This document shows, piece by piece, positions 8,407-16,422 of a stretch of 64,000 bases of DNA. The position numbers and the translations under genes were made by a program. The stretch's first letter is position 1, and every line of letters begins with the position of its first letter. Origin of the DNA: M3007 sp044226205 (lineage in GTDB: Bacteria; Bacteroidota; Bacteroidia; Chitinophagales; Saprospiraceae); NCBI GenBank assembly GCA_044226205.1, contig JBGAHL010000021.1:1-64000 (forward strand), written 5' to 3'. A model generated the notes under the pieces. It was not told where the DNA came from, ran no database searches, and worked only from the letters and a program-made list of their open reading frames with translations.

Positions 8407-9561
8407 TCAGCGCGTGGGTACGGCTACTTCCGCGCTCATGCCCGCCCGTAGCGGAAATGCCGGGTCGGCCGGGTCGGTGAATACCACTTTTACCGGAACG
8501 CGCTGTACCACTTTGACAAAGTTGCCGCTGGCATTGTCGGGCGGCAAAAGGCTGAATTTGGCGCCGGTGGCCGGGGCGATGCTCTGGATTTTACCGTTGA
8601 AGGTTTTGCCGGGATAGGCGTCCACCTTGATCTGCACCGCCTGGTCGGGGTGCATGTCCGCCACTTGCGTTTCCTTGAAATTGGCCGTAATCCAGAGATT
8701 TTGGTCCTGCACAATGACGCACAGGGGCGTGCCCACATTGGCCAGCTGACCCGGCTGGGCGCTGCGTTTGGCGATATAGCCGCTGACAGGGGCCGTGATG
8801 ACGGTGTACGACAGGTTGAGCCGTGCATTTTCGAGATCGAGACGGCGTTGTTCGACGAGGGTGCGCGCCACCTGCACGTTTTTACCGGCGGCCTGGGCCT
8901 GGGCCTGGGAAGCGCTGGTCTGGCGCTCGCCGGCATCCGACTGACGGCGGCTGACCTCCACCTGACGGCGGGCGGTTTCGAGTTGGGCCTTTGCCGCCTG
9001 CAATGCGGCCTCGGCGTTGTCGCGCGCGGCTTTGGCGGCATCGTATTGTTGTTGCGTGACGGCGCGTTGCGGCAAAAGGGCAGCGTAGCGGCTGAAATCC
9101 TGGGCAGTTTGCCAGGCTTTGGCCTGCGCGGCATCAACGTTGGCCTGTGCCGTCTGTACGGAGCTGAGCGTCGTTTCCACCCCGGCCGTCGAAGCGCGGA
9201 AATTGGCCTCGGCGGTGCCTACGTTGGCGCCGGCAGCGCCGGCATTGGCTGACACCAGCCCGACATTGGCCTCGGCATTGGCCAGGGCGGCCTCGGCTTG
9301 CTGTACGCGAAGCAGGTAATCGCGGTTATCGAGGATAAAAAGGGTATCGCCCGCCTTGACCCACTGGTTGTCTTCGATCTTTATTTTTTCCACATACCCG
9401 CTCACTTTGGGGGCAATCGTGACGATATCCGCTTCGAGGTAAGAGTTTTCGGTGTCCTCGTGCGTCATCATGTAGCGGACTTTTTGAAATCCGTAAACGA
9501 GGCCGACGAGCAGCACGGCGCCAAGCACAATGGGCAATATTTTTTTTCTGGTGATCGACAT
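8407..9561 (-). CDS. HlyD/EmrA-type membrane fusion protein
   Basis: A 384-residue periplasmic adaptor with one N-terminal transmembrane anchor (ILPIVLGAVLLVGLVYGF). A split biotinyl-lipoyl domain follows (VSGYVEKIKIEDNQWVKAGD near residue 50, closing with APVSGYIAKRSAQPGQ near residue 260). Between them is a long Ala/Gln-rich coiled-coil hairpin (residues about 85-240). The C-terminal beta-barrel begins near LWITANFKETQVADM. It should bridge the MFS pump and the TolC-like channel encoded on either side. It lies 50 bp after the tolC-like gene. The hairpin has many internal Ala-rich repeats (AANVGTAEANF, AQANVDAAQAKA), usual for EmrA-type adaptors. Confidence 0.92.
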   Translation of the reverse strand: MSITRKKILPIVLGAVLLVGLVYGFQKVRYMMTHEDTENSYLEADIVTIAPKVSGYVEKIKIEDNQWVKAGDTLFILDNRDYLLRVQQAEAALANAEANVGLVSANAGAAGANVGTAEANFRASTAGVETTLSSVQTAQANVDAAQAKAWQTAQDFSRYAALLPQRAVTQQQYDAAKAARDNAEAALQAAKAQLETARRQVEVSRRQSDAGERQTSASQAQAQAAGKNVQVARTLVEQRRLDLENARLNLSYTVITAPVSGYIAKRSAQPGQLANVGTPLCVIVQDQNLWITANFKETQVADMHPDQAVQIKVDAYPGKTFNGKIQSIAPATGAKFSLLPPDNASGNFVKVVQRVPVKVVFTDPADPAFPLRAGMSAEVAVPTR

Positions 9562-9611
9562 ATCCGGTGAAAGTTGAGAATACGAAGGATAAAGAGCTGT
9601 TGAAGAATGGG

Positions 9612-10937
9612 TCAGAGTTTTCCGGCGCTTTTGAGGAGTTTGAAATAGGCCATGCGGGCATCGGCCTGGGCGCCTACTTCGTTGATCTGGGCCTGCACCA
9701 GCAAGGCGTCGGCGTCGAGCAGATCGGAAAGGGAGGCAATTTGCTGGGTATTGCGCAACTGGGTGATGCGCTGGTTTTCGAGGGCCTGCGCCACCGATTT
9801 TTCAGCCAGCAGGGTTTTCTGACGGGCGGTTTGCCAGTTGTAAAAATTATTGGCAATGTCGCTTTTGGCGGCATCGCCGAGCTGGCCGCGCTGAAGTTCG
9901 GCTTGCAGAAAATTGAGTTTCGACTCCTGCACTGTGTGCCTCGATGTGTAAAAATTACTGAGGTTCCACGATACGTTCACCCCCGCATCCCAGGTGCTGA
10001 GAAAACGGTCCTGCGGCGGAAACAAGCGCTGGTTGGGTCGGTTGGTGTACAAATTGGCCCCGACGCTGATCAGGGGAAAATAGGTCCCCTGCGTGATTTT
10101 CACTTGTTTGGAAGCCGCCAGGGCGCGCTGATTGGCTGCCTGGACATCGGCGCGGTTGGCCGCATTGCCCAGAAAAAAATCGAGGCTTTCCGCGCTTTCC
10201 GCTCCGGAAAAAAGCGAAGCGCTGTCGATTTGAATGCCCTGTTCCGTCGGCAAACCCAGCAGGATCGCCAGGTTAAACTGGGCCGCGGCGATGGCGTTGG
10301 CCGTTTCGAGTTTCGCCGTTTCCAGCTGGGTGACGGCCAGTTCGCTGCGCAACACGTCGTTGTCGAGCGCGAGGCCCTGGTCGCGCAGGTGGTAGGTATC
10401 TGTCAGCCGGTTTTGAGCGGTTGCCAGGTTTTTGTCCACCACTTTCAGGGCGCTTTGCAGTTTGTAAAGGTTGATGGCCGCGGCCGTCAGGTTGAGTTGG
10501 ACGTCTTTTCTGTCGCGTTCGAGGTCGAAGCGGGCAGCCTGTTCGAGAAACTCCGTAGCCCTGATGGTATTGAGCGCCCTCAGGCCGGTAAAGACAGGCT
10601 CGGTGATCGACAGGCGGTTGAGATACTGGTTGGGAATGACGGGATTGAGCACCTGCGTTTCGCCGCTCGGCAGGGTGATCGCAAAGGGGTCGATGTTTTC
10701 GCTGAGGCGGGCGTACGAACCGTTGTACGACACGGTCGGAAAGGTCGCATCGTGAGTTTGCGCCGTTTTAGCCTGCGCGGCGGCGGCTTTCGCAGTTGAA
10801 ATCTGCAGGGATTTGCTGTTGGCAAGCCCCAGGTCGATCACCTCGTCGAGCCGTAAAACACGTACCTGGGCCGTAACCAATTGGGGTACCACAGGCAGCA
10901 ATGCCAGTACCAGGAGGCAGTTGATTAAGTTTTTCAT
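9612..10937 (-). CDS. TolC-family outer membrane efflux protein (MFS-pump operon)
   Basis: A 441-residue outer-membrane channel subunit. A signal peptide (MKNLINCLLVLALLPVVPQLVTA, read in pieces) is followed by VLRLDEVIDLGLANSKSLQ, the conserved OEP-family opening. Two repeats of long helices and strands follow, including LNLTAAAINLYKLQSALKVV and LAILLGLP near residue 225. The trimer would form the exit duct for the EmrAB-like pump. It is the second gene of the operon, 89 bp after the tetR gene. A copy of the tetR operator lies 19 bp upstream of its start, suggesting separate control of an internal promoter. Confidence 0.9.
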   Translation of the reverse strand: MKNLINCLLVLALLPVVPQLVTAQVRVLRLDEVIDLGLANSKSLQISTAKAAAAQAKTAQTHDATFPTVSYNGSYARLSENIDPFAITLPSGETQVLNPVIPNQYLNRLSITEPVFTGLRALNTIRATEFLEQAARFDLERDRKDVQLNLTAAAINLYKLQSALKVVDKNLATAQNRLTDTYHLRDQGLALDNDVLRSELAVTQLETAKLETANAIAAAQFNLAILLGLPTEQGIQIDSASLFSGAESAESLDFFLGNAANRADVQAANQRALAASKQVKITQGTYFPLISVGANLYTNRPNQRLFPPQDRFLSTWDAGVNVSWNLSNFYTSRHTVQESKLNFLQAELQRGQLGDAAKSDIANNFYNWQTARQKTLLAEKSVAQALENQRITQLRNTQQIASLSDLLDADALLVQAQINEVGAQADARMAYFKLLKSAGKL

Positions 10938-10955
10938 CAGGACCTATAAATGATC

Positions 10956-10967
10956 AAACGTTTGTTT
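10956..10967. promoter_or_regulatory. Second putative TetR operator, between tetR and tolC
   Basis: The 12-mer AAACGTTTGTTT sits in a 17-bp block that matches the block upstream of tetR at 16 of 17 positions (10953-10969 versus 11723-11739). It lies 19 bp before the tolC start. The minus strand here also reads AACGTTTG, one mismatch from a -7 box, so repressor binding could cover an internal promoter. Confidence 0.6.
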
Positions 10968-11026
10968 AACGACAGGTTTAAAAAAATACCCGTTTGGCGG
11001 GTGGTTTCGGGAGCGGGGTAAAAAAT

Positions 11027-11674
11027 TCAGTTTGCCGGCACGCCGGGTAGCAAAAGATGCGCCTGCAACACAGATTTTACGTGACTGATGATCCGTTGCT
11101 TGTTTTGCTCGGAGTACAGTTGTTCTTCATTTTCCGCTTTCATCATCATGCACATCAGGCCTGTGTTGCTGATGGCCGTCGAAATGGTAGCGAATATGGT
11201 CGTCAGCGTCAATTCGAGGTCGACGTAGCGAAACATGCCTTTTTCCTGTCCTTCCACGATGAAACCCCGTATGACTTCCATATTGCGGCCCATGTGGTAG
11301 GTAATGAGTTTGAGGTGTTCGGGGCGCTGACGAAGCGACATTTCGCGCGTCATAACCCGATGAAAATCACGCCCTTCGAAAAATTTGTTCACGTACAGTT
11401 CCACCGTCTGCGACAATTTTTCCCAGGGGCTCAGGTTCGCGCTGGCCAGGGTCTCGAGCTGCGCCCTCGTTTTGGGTAATTTGTCCTCCAGCAGGGCCTC
11501 GAACAGTTTTTCCTTCGAACCGAAGTAATAACTGACCATCGCCACGTTCATGCCGGCTTCCGAGGCTAATTGGCGGATCGAAACTGCTTCGTAACCATTT
11601 TTGGCAAACAGCTTTTCCGCTACGTCCAGCAAATGCTGGCGGCGATCCTGTTTTTCAAAAACGGCGATGGACAT
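11027..11674 (-). CDS. TetR/AcrR-family repressor of the EmrAB-type efflux operon
   Basis: A 215-residue regulator. The N-terminal DNA-binding domain (residues about 10-55) has the classic TetR pattern: HLLDVAEKLFAKNGYEAVSI, then RQLASEAGMNVAMVSYYFGSKEKLFEALL. The rest is the helical ligand-binding domain, where a pump substrate would bind and release DNA. It is the first gene of the efflux operon, and its own promoter carries a near-perfect palindrome that overlaps the -33 element, so autorepression is likely. A second copy of the palindrome lies before tolC. The start is the ATG 22 bp downstream of the -7 box. Confidence 0.93.
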   Translation of the reverse strand: MSIAVFEKQDRRQHLLDVAEKLFAKNGYEAVSIRQLASEAGMNVAMVSYYFGSKEKLFEALLEDKLPKTRAQLETLASANLSPWEKLSQTVELYVNKFFEGRDFHRVMTREMSLRQRPEHLKLITYHMGRNMEVIRGFIVEGQEKGMFRYVDLELTLTTIFATISTAISNTGLMCMMMKAENEEQLYSEQNKQRIISHVKSVLQAHLLLPGVPAN

Positions 11675-11695
11675 TGGCGGTCAGGAATTTTGCAG

Positions 11696-11739
11696 CAAAG
11701 GTAAAATGTCGTGCAATTTAAAATCAAACGTTCGTTTAA
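11696..11739 (-). promoter_or_regulatory. tetR promoter with overlapping palindromic operator
   Basis: Read on the minus strand, a -33 TTTG (11728-11725), a 21-bp spacer and a -7 box TACCTTTG (11703-11696) precede tetR. The palindrome AAACG-TT-CGTTT (11726-11737) overlaps the -33 element, so bound repressor should block RNA polymerase. The same 17-bp block recurs before tolC. Confidence 0.75.
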
Positions 11740-11760
11740 TTTTTTTGTGTCAGAAAAAAA

Positions 11761-11788
11761 TGGCCAGCCTGCGCGGGCAGGCTGGCCG
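11761..11788 (-). terminator. Intrinsic terminator of the SprB-repeat gene
   Basis: An 11-bp perfect stem (11762-11772 with 11777-11787, arm GGCCAGCCTGC) with a 4-base loop, followed on the minus strand by seven Ts. It lies 64 bp after the stop of the leftward SprB-repeat gene. Confidence 0.8.
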
Positions 11789-11851
11789 GGAGGTCAAAAT
11801 TTTCATCAACACCTCTTGCTGTTTAAGGCGGCAAGGGGAGGTCGGAAAAAT

Positions 11852-14800
11852 TTACTGGTCTGTTTTAATCAATTTCATGGCGCGCTGCAGGCCGTTGTCG
11901 AGTACGGCAACTACGTAATACACGCCCGAAGGAAGTGTGTCGATCATGAGTTCGCCGGAAGCGTCGTCAGCACTGAACTGAGCAACCTGATTGCCACGCA
12001 TGTCGAACATGGCGACCCGAACCACCGTCGCACCCGTCGTTTGCAGACGGAAGGACGAGGAAGCCGGGTTGGGCACAATGCGTACCCCTGCATTTTCACT
12101 TCCATGCTCGGCAATGCCGACACTGTTGCTCACCACGATGGGCGGGAACGTGACGGAGCAACCGAACAAGGTGACCACCGTCAACTGGTAAGTGCCTTCT
12201 CCGAGGTTCGACAGGTTTTGATCCTGGGAATAGAACACGCCGTCTTTTGTCCACGAAAAACTGACTACGTCTCCGGCTTGTACCGCCACGCCGATACTGC
12301 CGTTGCCCATACCGTTGGTTTCGGGCGTAACCTGCGTGGAAATGAGCGGCAGTTGATCCACCACGACATTGAACGAGCAAGTGTTGGTGTTGCCCGAGGC
12401 ATCCTTGATGGAATAAATGACTGTAGTCGTACCCAGGCCGAACACGGAGCCGCTGGGCAGACCCGATTCCAGTTGCGCCTGTGCGCCGTTGAGGTTGCAA
12501 TTGTCCGATACCTGGGGTTGCGGATAGGTCACGGGATCGTTTTCGCAAGCGTACACGGGGCCTGCCGGGCAGGTAATGTCCGGCGGCGTCACATCTGTCG
12601 ATACGACGGTCGCCGTCTGGCTTGCCGGGCAAGCATTGTTGTCAGTGACCGAAACGGTGTAAGTGCCGGGTGACAGGTTCTGGCCGCCCTGACCGCCCGA
12701 CCATTGCGTCTGGTAGGGCAAAGTTCCGCCGGTGATGTTGATGGCAATTGCGCCGTTTTGGTCCTCGGGACATTGCACATTCGTCACGGATACAATGGAG
12801 ACAGCCAAAACATCGGGTTGGGTAATGCTCACGTTGCCGATTACCAGGCAGTTATTGTCATCGACGACCGTAACGGAATAAGTGCCGGCTGCCAGTTGGT
12901 CCGCCGTGGCGGTGGTGTTGCCGTTGGTCCACAGGTAGTCGTAAGGCAACACGCCACCCGTAATCGTGACGGTGGCCTGGCCATTGCTCTGACCGTTGCA
13001 GGCGACGTTTGCCGCGGTAATATTGGCAGAAAGAGCGCAGTTGAAGGAGTTGACGTTGACGCTTTGCACGCTGCTGCAATTGTTGGCGTCGGTCACCGAC
13101 ACGGTATACACCCCTGGCGCGAGGCCTGAAATGGTTGCCGTGGTTGCGCTGTTGCTCCACAGATAGGCGTATGGCGAGGTGCCGCCCGTAGGTTGGGCGC
13201 TTGCCGCGCCGTCGTTGGCGCCCGAGGCTGTCTCACCACTTGCGGAGGCATTGGCGAGCAATACAGTCGGTTCGGTGATGCTGGCCGACAGGGCAGCCGG
13301 GCAATTATTGGCGTCGGTTATCTGAACGGTGTAGTTGCCCGGGGCAAGGTTGCCGGCTGTTTGCGTCGTGGCGCCGTTCGACCAAAGGAAATTGACCGGC
13401 GCGGCTGCCCCGGTGAGGCTGACGGTAGCGGAGCCGTTATTTGCGCCATTGCAGGTAATATTTTGTGCCGCAATGGAAGCGCTCAGGCTGCAGTTGAAAC
13501 TGTTGACCGTGACGGTCTGCACAGTCGAACAGCCCTGTGCATCAGACACCGAAACGGTATAACTGCCGGGCGCGAGGCCTGAAATGGTTGCTGTGGTCGC
13601 GCTGTTGCTCCATGCGTAAGTATAAGGCGTGGTGCCGCCGCTTGGCAGAGCGGAAGCGGCGCCGTCGTTGGCGCCCGCCGATGTCTCGCCGGTTGCCGAG
13701 GCGTTGGCGATCAAAATAGCCGGTTGTGTGACGGTTACGGTATTGACAGCCGTGCAGCTTTCTCCGTCGGTGGTCGTCACTGAGTAAGTACCTGCGCCGA
13801 GGCCGGATACCGTTGCCGTGGTGGCGCTCGTAGACCAAAGGTAGGTGTACGCGCCATTTCCGCCGGAGGCCGACACGCTGACCGAGCCGTTGGTGCCGCC
13901 GTTGCAATTGACGTTACTGATTACCGTCGCATTGGCGCTAACCGGCGGGTTTTGGGTAACGGTGACGGTGGTTTCCGAGGTACAGCCATTGTTGTTGTTG
14001 GTAACAAGCAGTTTGTAGGTGCCCGGTGCATTTACAACGGGCGTAAGCGTTGTGGCGCCGGAAACGATATTGCCGTTGGCGGTTGTCCATTGGGCCACAA
14101 AATTGGCGCCCTGGGAGGAGGCAGTGCCGTCGAGCTGAACCGTCGAGGAAACGCAGGTGAGGCTCACCGGCGTGGTTGCGCTGGCAACAGGCGGCGCGAT
14201 ATTTTGAACCACGGTGACAAGCGCCGAGGAGGAGCAGCCGTTTTGCCCGGACGTAACGACCAGGTTGTAATCGCCCGGGGTAGAGATGGTCGGGTTTTGT
14301 TGGGCGCTGGTAAAATTATTGGGGCCCGTCCAGGAGTACGAGGGGCTGGATCCCTGGCTTGTTCCGTTGAGTTGTACGCTGGTTGAGCTGCACGTCAGTG
14401 GTCCGCTGACGGTAGCCGTTGCCCCGGGGGGGGTCGTGTTTTGCGAAACAAGTGCCGTATCCGAGGCTACGCAACCGTTCGAGCCGGTGGAACTGAGGGT
14501 ATAAACACCCGCCACGCTCACCGTCGGGTTTTGCTGGGAACTGCTGAATCCGTTCGGGCCCGTCCAGGCATAGTTGTTTGCATTGCTGGTGCCGGACAAA
14601 GTCACCGACATGCTGCTGCAGGTCAGTAAAGCCTGTGCTGTGGCCGTCACGTTCGGGGGCGTAGTATTTTGCGAAACGGTGGCGCTGGTGCTAGCGCTGC
14701 AGCCGTTCGTGCCGTTGGTGACGACTACCTGATAGGTCCCGGCCACGCTCACGGTCGGGTTTTGCAAAGCGGAGGTAAAACCGTTCGGGCCGCTCCACAT

Positions 14801-16156
14801 AAAGCTGGGCTGGCTCGCATTGGTCGAGACCGCGAGTTGGATGCTGGTCGTCGAGCACGTCAGCTGACCACCCGTAGCGGTGGCGCTGGGCGCCGATTGA
14901 TTCGCCGTTACAGTAACATTGTCCGAGGAGGTACAACCGTTGTTGCTGTTGGTTACGACGAGCGTGTAGGTACCTGCGGCGTTGACTAGCGGGGTCAGGG
15001 TAGTGGCGCCGGACACGATATTGCCGTCGCTGGTGGTCCACTGATAACTGAAATTGGGTCCGGATGAAGAACCCGTTCCGTTCAGGGTTGCTGTGCTTTG
15101 TTGACAGGTAATAGTGGCATCCGGCCCGGCAGTAGCGGTAGGAGCGGCAATATTTCCGCCGACATTTACAGTTGTTGATTTGCTACAGCCATTTTGGTCG
15201 GTCAAGGTCACGGAATAAGTGCCAGGTGCACTGACGACGGTTTGGTTGTCATTATCACTGTTAAACCACTCGTATTGGTAACCCGGTGTGCCCCCTCCGG
15301 CAGTGGCCGTCAGGGTGGCGTTCGGCTGTGCGCAGGTAATCGTATTCGAAGACGTGGCCGACAGCGTCAGTGCGGTCGGCTGGGTCACAGAGGCACTGGC
15401 CGTGGCAGTGCCCGAACCGGATGACCCTGTAACCGTAACGGTGTAATTGCCCGCTACGAGGTTGACCGCCGTCTGGGTCGTCTGACTGTTCGACCAGAGG
15501 TAGGTATACGGCGGCGCCCCGCCATCGGGCGTTACGGTAAGCGAACCGTTGTTGCCACCACTGCAACTGACATTCGTGATATCGGAGATAGTGGCCGTAA
15601 CCGGCGGTAAGCCGGAAAAGGAGAAGGTATTCGAAAAGGAGACAGCAAAATCGCCGGAGTCGTTGTTATTGTTGTTGGTAAAATTACCGACGTAATACAC
15701 TTTTACCGTGTTACCGGCGACGGTGAGCGGTGATTTCCAGCTGAATGTCCAACTGGCAGCCCCGCCGGCAAACATCTTATCGCCGCGCTGTTCGATGTAT
15801 TCCCGGCCACCCGCGAAATCCGTTCCGCTCTGCGCATTCCCGGCAGTCAGGTCACCACAATTACCGTTGTTGTTGTCCACAAAAACAGCCTGGAAACCGC
15901 CCGTCGTGGGGCTGCCCGAAGTAGGGGTGAGCGTAATGGTCAACGGATAAGTCGTATTGGGCTCGATGGTGGACGGTAGCCCCGTAATATCAACGGTTCC
16001 GTTAAAGTTACCGCCACTGTGACAGTCGTCGCAATGACCATCGAACGGAGCTCCCGTGCGTCCGTTTGGCGGGTTGCCGGCATTTGCCAGCCAGATCAGC
16101 ACCCCGAGCACAAGGCCGGCGAACTTAAAAAGGCGGGTTTGGTAAAATCTCTTCAT
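11852..16156 (-). CDS. Giant secreted SprB-repeat protein with N-terminal CxxCH domain and T9SS sorting domain
   Basis: A 1434-residue cell-surface protein. After a signal peptide (residues about 1-26) comes a domain like those called choice-of-anchor V/Reeler-like, containing CDDCH at residues 42-46 with a following GG. That is a CxxCH pattern able to bind c-type heme. Residues about 190-1180 hold many Ig/PKD-like and seven SprB-type repeats (pattern GGxxPYxYxWSN, then GxYxVxVTD). Next is an HYR domain (DITCP near residue 1195, IKDASGNTNTCSF). The C-terminal 80 residues (RIVPNPASSSFRL to the Lys-rich end) form a type A T9SS sorting domain. SprB itself is a gliding adhesin of Flavobacterium; whether this protein mediates motility or adhesion is inference. 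It is monocistronic, with its own terminator. Confidence 0.9.
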   Translation of the reverse strand: MKRFYQTRLFKFAGLVLGVLIWLANAGNPPNGRTGAPFDGHCDDCHSGGNFNGTVDITGLPSTIEPNTTYPLTITLTPTSGSPTTGGFQAVFVDNNNGNCGDLTAGNAQSGTDFAGGREYIEQRGDKMFAGGAASWTFSWKSPLTVAGNTVKVYYVGNFTNNNNNDSGDFAVSFSNTFSFSGLPPVTATISDITNVSCSGGNNGSLTVTPDGGAPPYTYLWSNSQTTQTAVNLVAGNYTVTVTGSSGSGTATASASVTQPTALTLSATSSNTITCAQPNATLTATAGGGTPGYQYEWFNSDNDNQTVVSAPGTYSVTLTDQNGCSKSTTVNVGGNIAAPTATAGPDATITCQQSTATLNGTGSSSGPNFSYQWTTSDGNIVSGATTLTPLVNAAGTYTLVVTNSNNGCTSSDNVTVTANQSAPSATATGGQLTCSTTSIQLAVSTNASQPSFMWSGPNGFTSALQNPTVSVAGTYQVVVTNGTNGCSASTSATVSQNTTPPNVTATAQALLTCSSMSVTLSGTSNANNYAWTGPNGFSSSQQNPTVSVAGVYTLSSTGSNGCVASDTALVSQNTTPPGATATVSGPLTCSSTSVQLNGTSQGSSPSYSWTGPNNFTSAQQNPTISTPGDYNLVVTSGQNGCSSSALVTVVQNIAPPVASATTPVSLTCVSSTVQLDGTASSQGANFVAQWTTANGNIVSGATTLTPVVNAPGTYKLLVTNNNNGCTSETTVTVTQNPPVSANATVISNVNCNGGTNGSVSVSASGGNGAYTYLWSTSATTATVSGLGAGTYSVTTTDGESCTAVNTVTVTQPAILIANASATGETSAGANDGAASALPSGGTTPYTYAWSNSATTATISGLAPGSYTVSVSDAQGCSTVQTVTVNSFNCSLSASIAAQNITCNGANNGSATVSLTGAAAPVNFLWSNGATTQTAGNLAPGNYTVQITDANNCPAALSASITEPTVLLANASASGETASGANDGAASAQPTGGTSPYAYLWSNSATTATISGLAPGVYTVSVTDANNCSSVQSVNVNSFNCALSANITAANVACNGQSNGQATVTITGGVLPYDYLWTNGNTTATADQLAAGTYSVTVVDDNNCLVIGNVSITQPDVLAVSIVSVTNVQCPEDQNGAIAINITGGTLPYQTQWSGGQGGQNLSPGTYTVSVTDNNACPASQTATVVSTDVTPPDITCPAGPVYACENDPVTYPQPQVSDNCNLNGAQAQLESGLPSGSVFGLGTTTVIYSIKDASGNTNTCSFNVVVDQLPLISTQVTPETNGMGNGSIGVAVQAGDVVSFSWTKDGVFYSQDQNLSNLGEGTYQLTVVTLFGCSVTFPPIVVSNSVGIAEHGSENAGVRIVPNPASSSFRLQTTGATVVRVAMFDMRGNQVAQFSADDASGELMIDTLPSGVYYVVAVLDNGLQRAMKLIKTDQ

Positions 16157-16335
16157 GCTTTTGTTGGTTGTATGAATTCAGACTAAAATAATCTTGATAA
16201 ATGTAGATACACTTATCTGGAGCATTGCTACGGAAATTCCCTTTCATCTGCTCATTTATGACGGAAACGGTAAAAAAACAGGTTGAACCGGTGTTTTAAA
16301 CAACCCGATCACTACCCGAACTTTGTTTCGCCGTA

Positions 16336-16363
16336 TTGCGAGCAAGCAAAATTCATATCTTCG
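16336..16363 (+). promoter_or_regulatory. Promoter of the beta-oxidation genes
   Basis: TTG (16336-16338), a 17-bp spacer and TATCTTCG (16356-16363, one mismatch from TAnnTTTG). A start near 16370 would leave a leader of about 50 nt before the ATG at 16423. It also rules out the farther upstream in-frame ATG at 16336. Confidence 0.55.
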
Positions 16364-16422
16364 CGCTGCGAACTTTCGCTGGATTTTTTCATTTTTATAC
16401 CAATCGATATTTCTTCAGTTCC

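Noticed and set aside
16336..16422. 29-residue N-terminal extension of the fused beta-oxidation enzyme
   Set aside because: It overlaps the promoter, and the Rossmann motif starts directly after the ATG at 16423.
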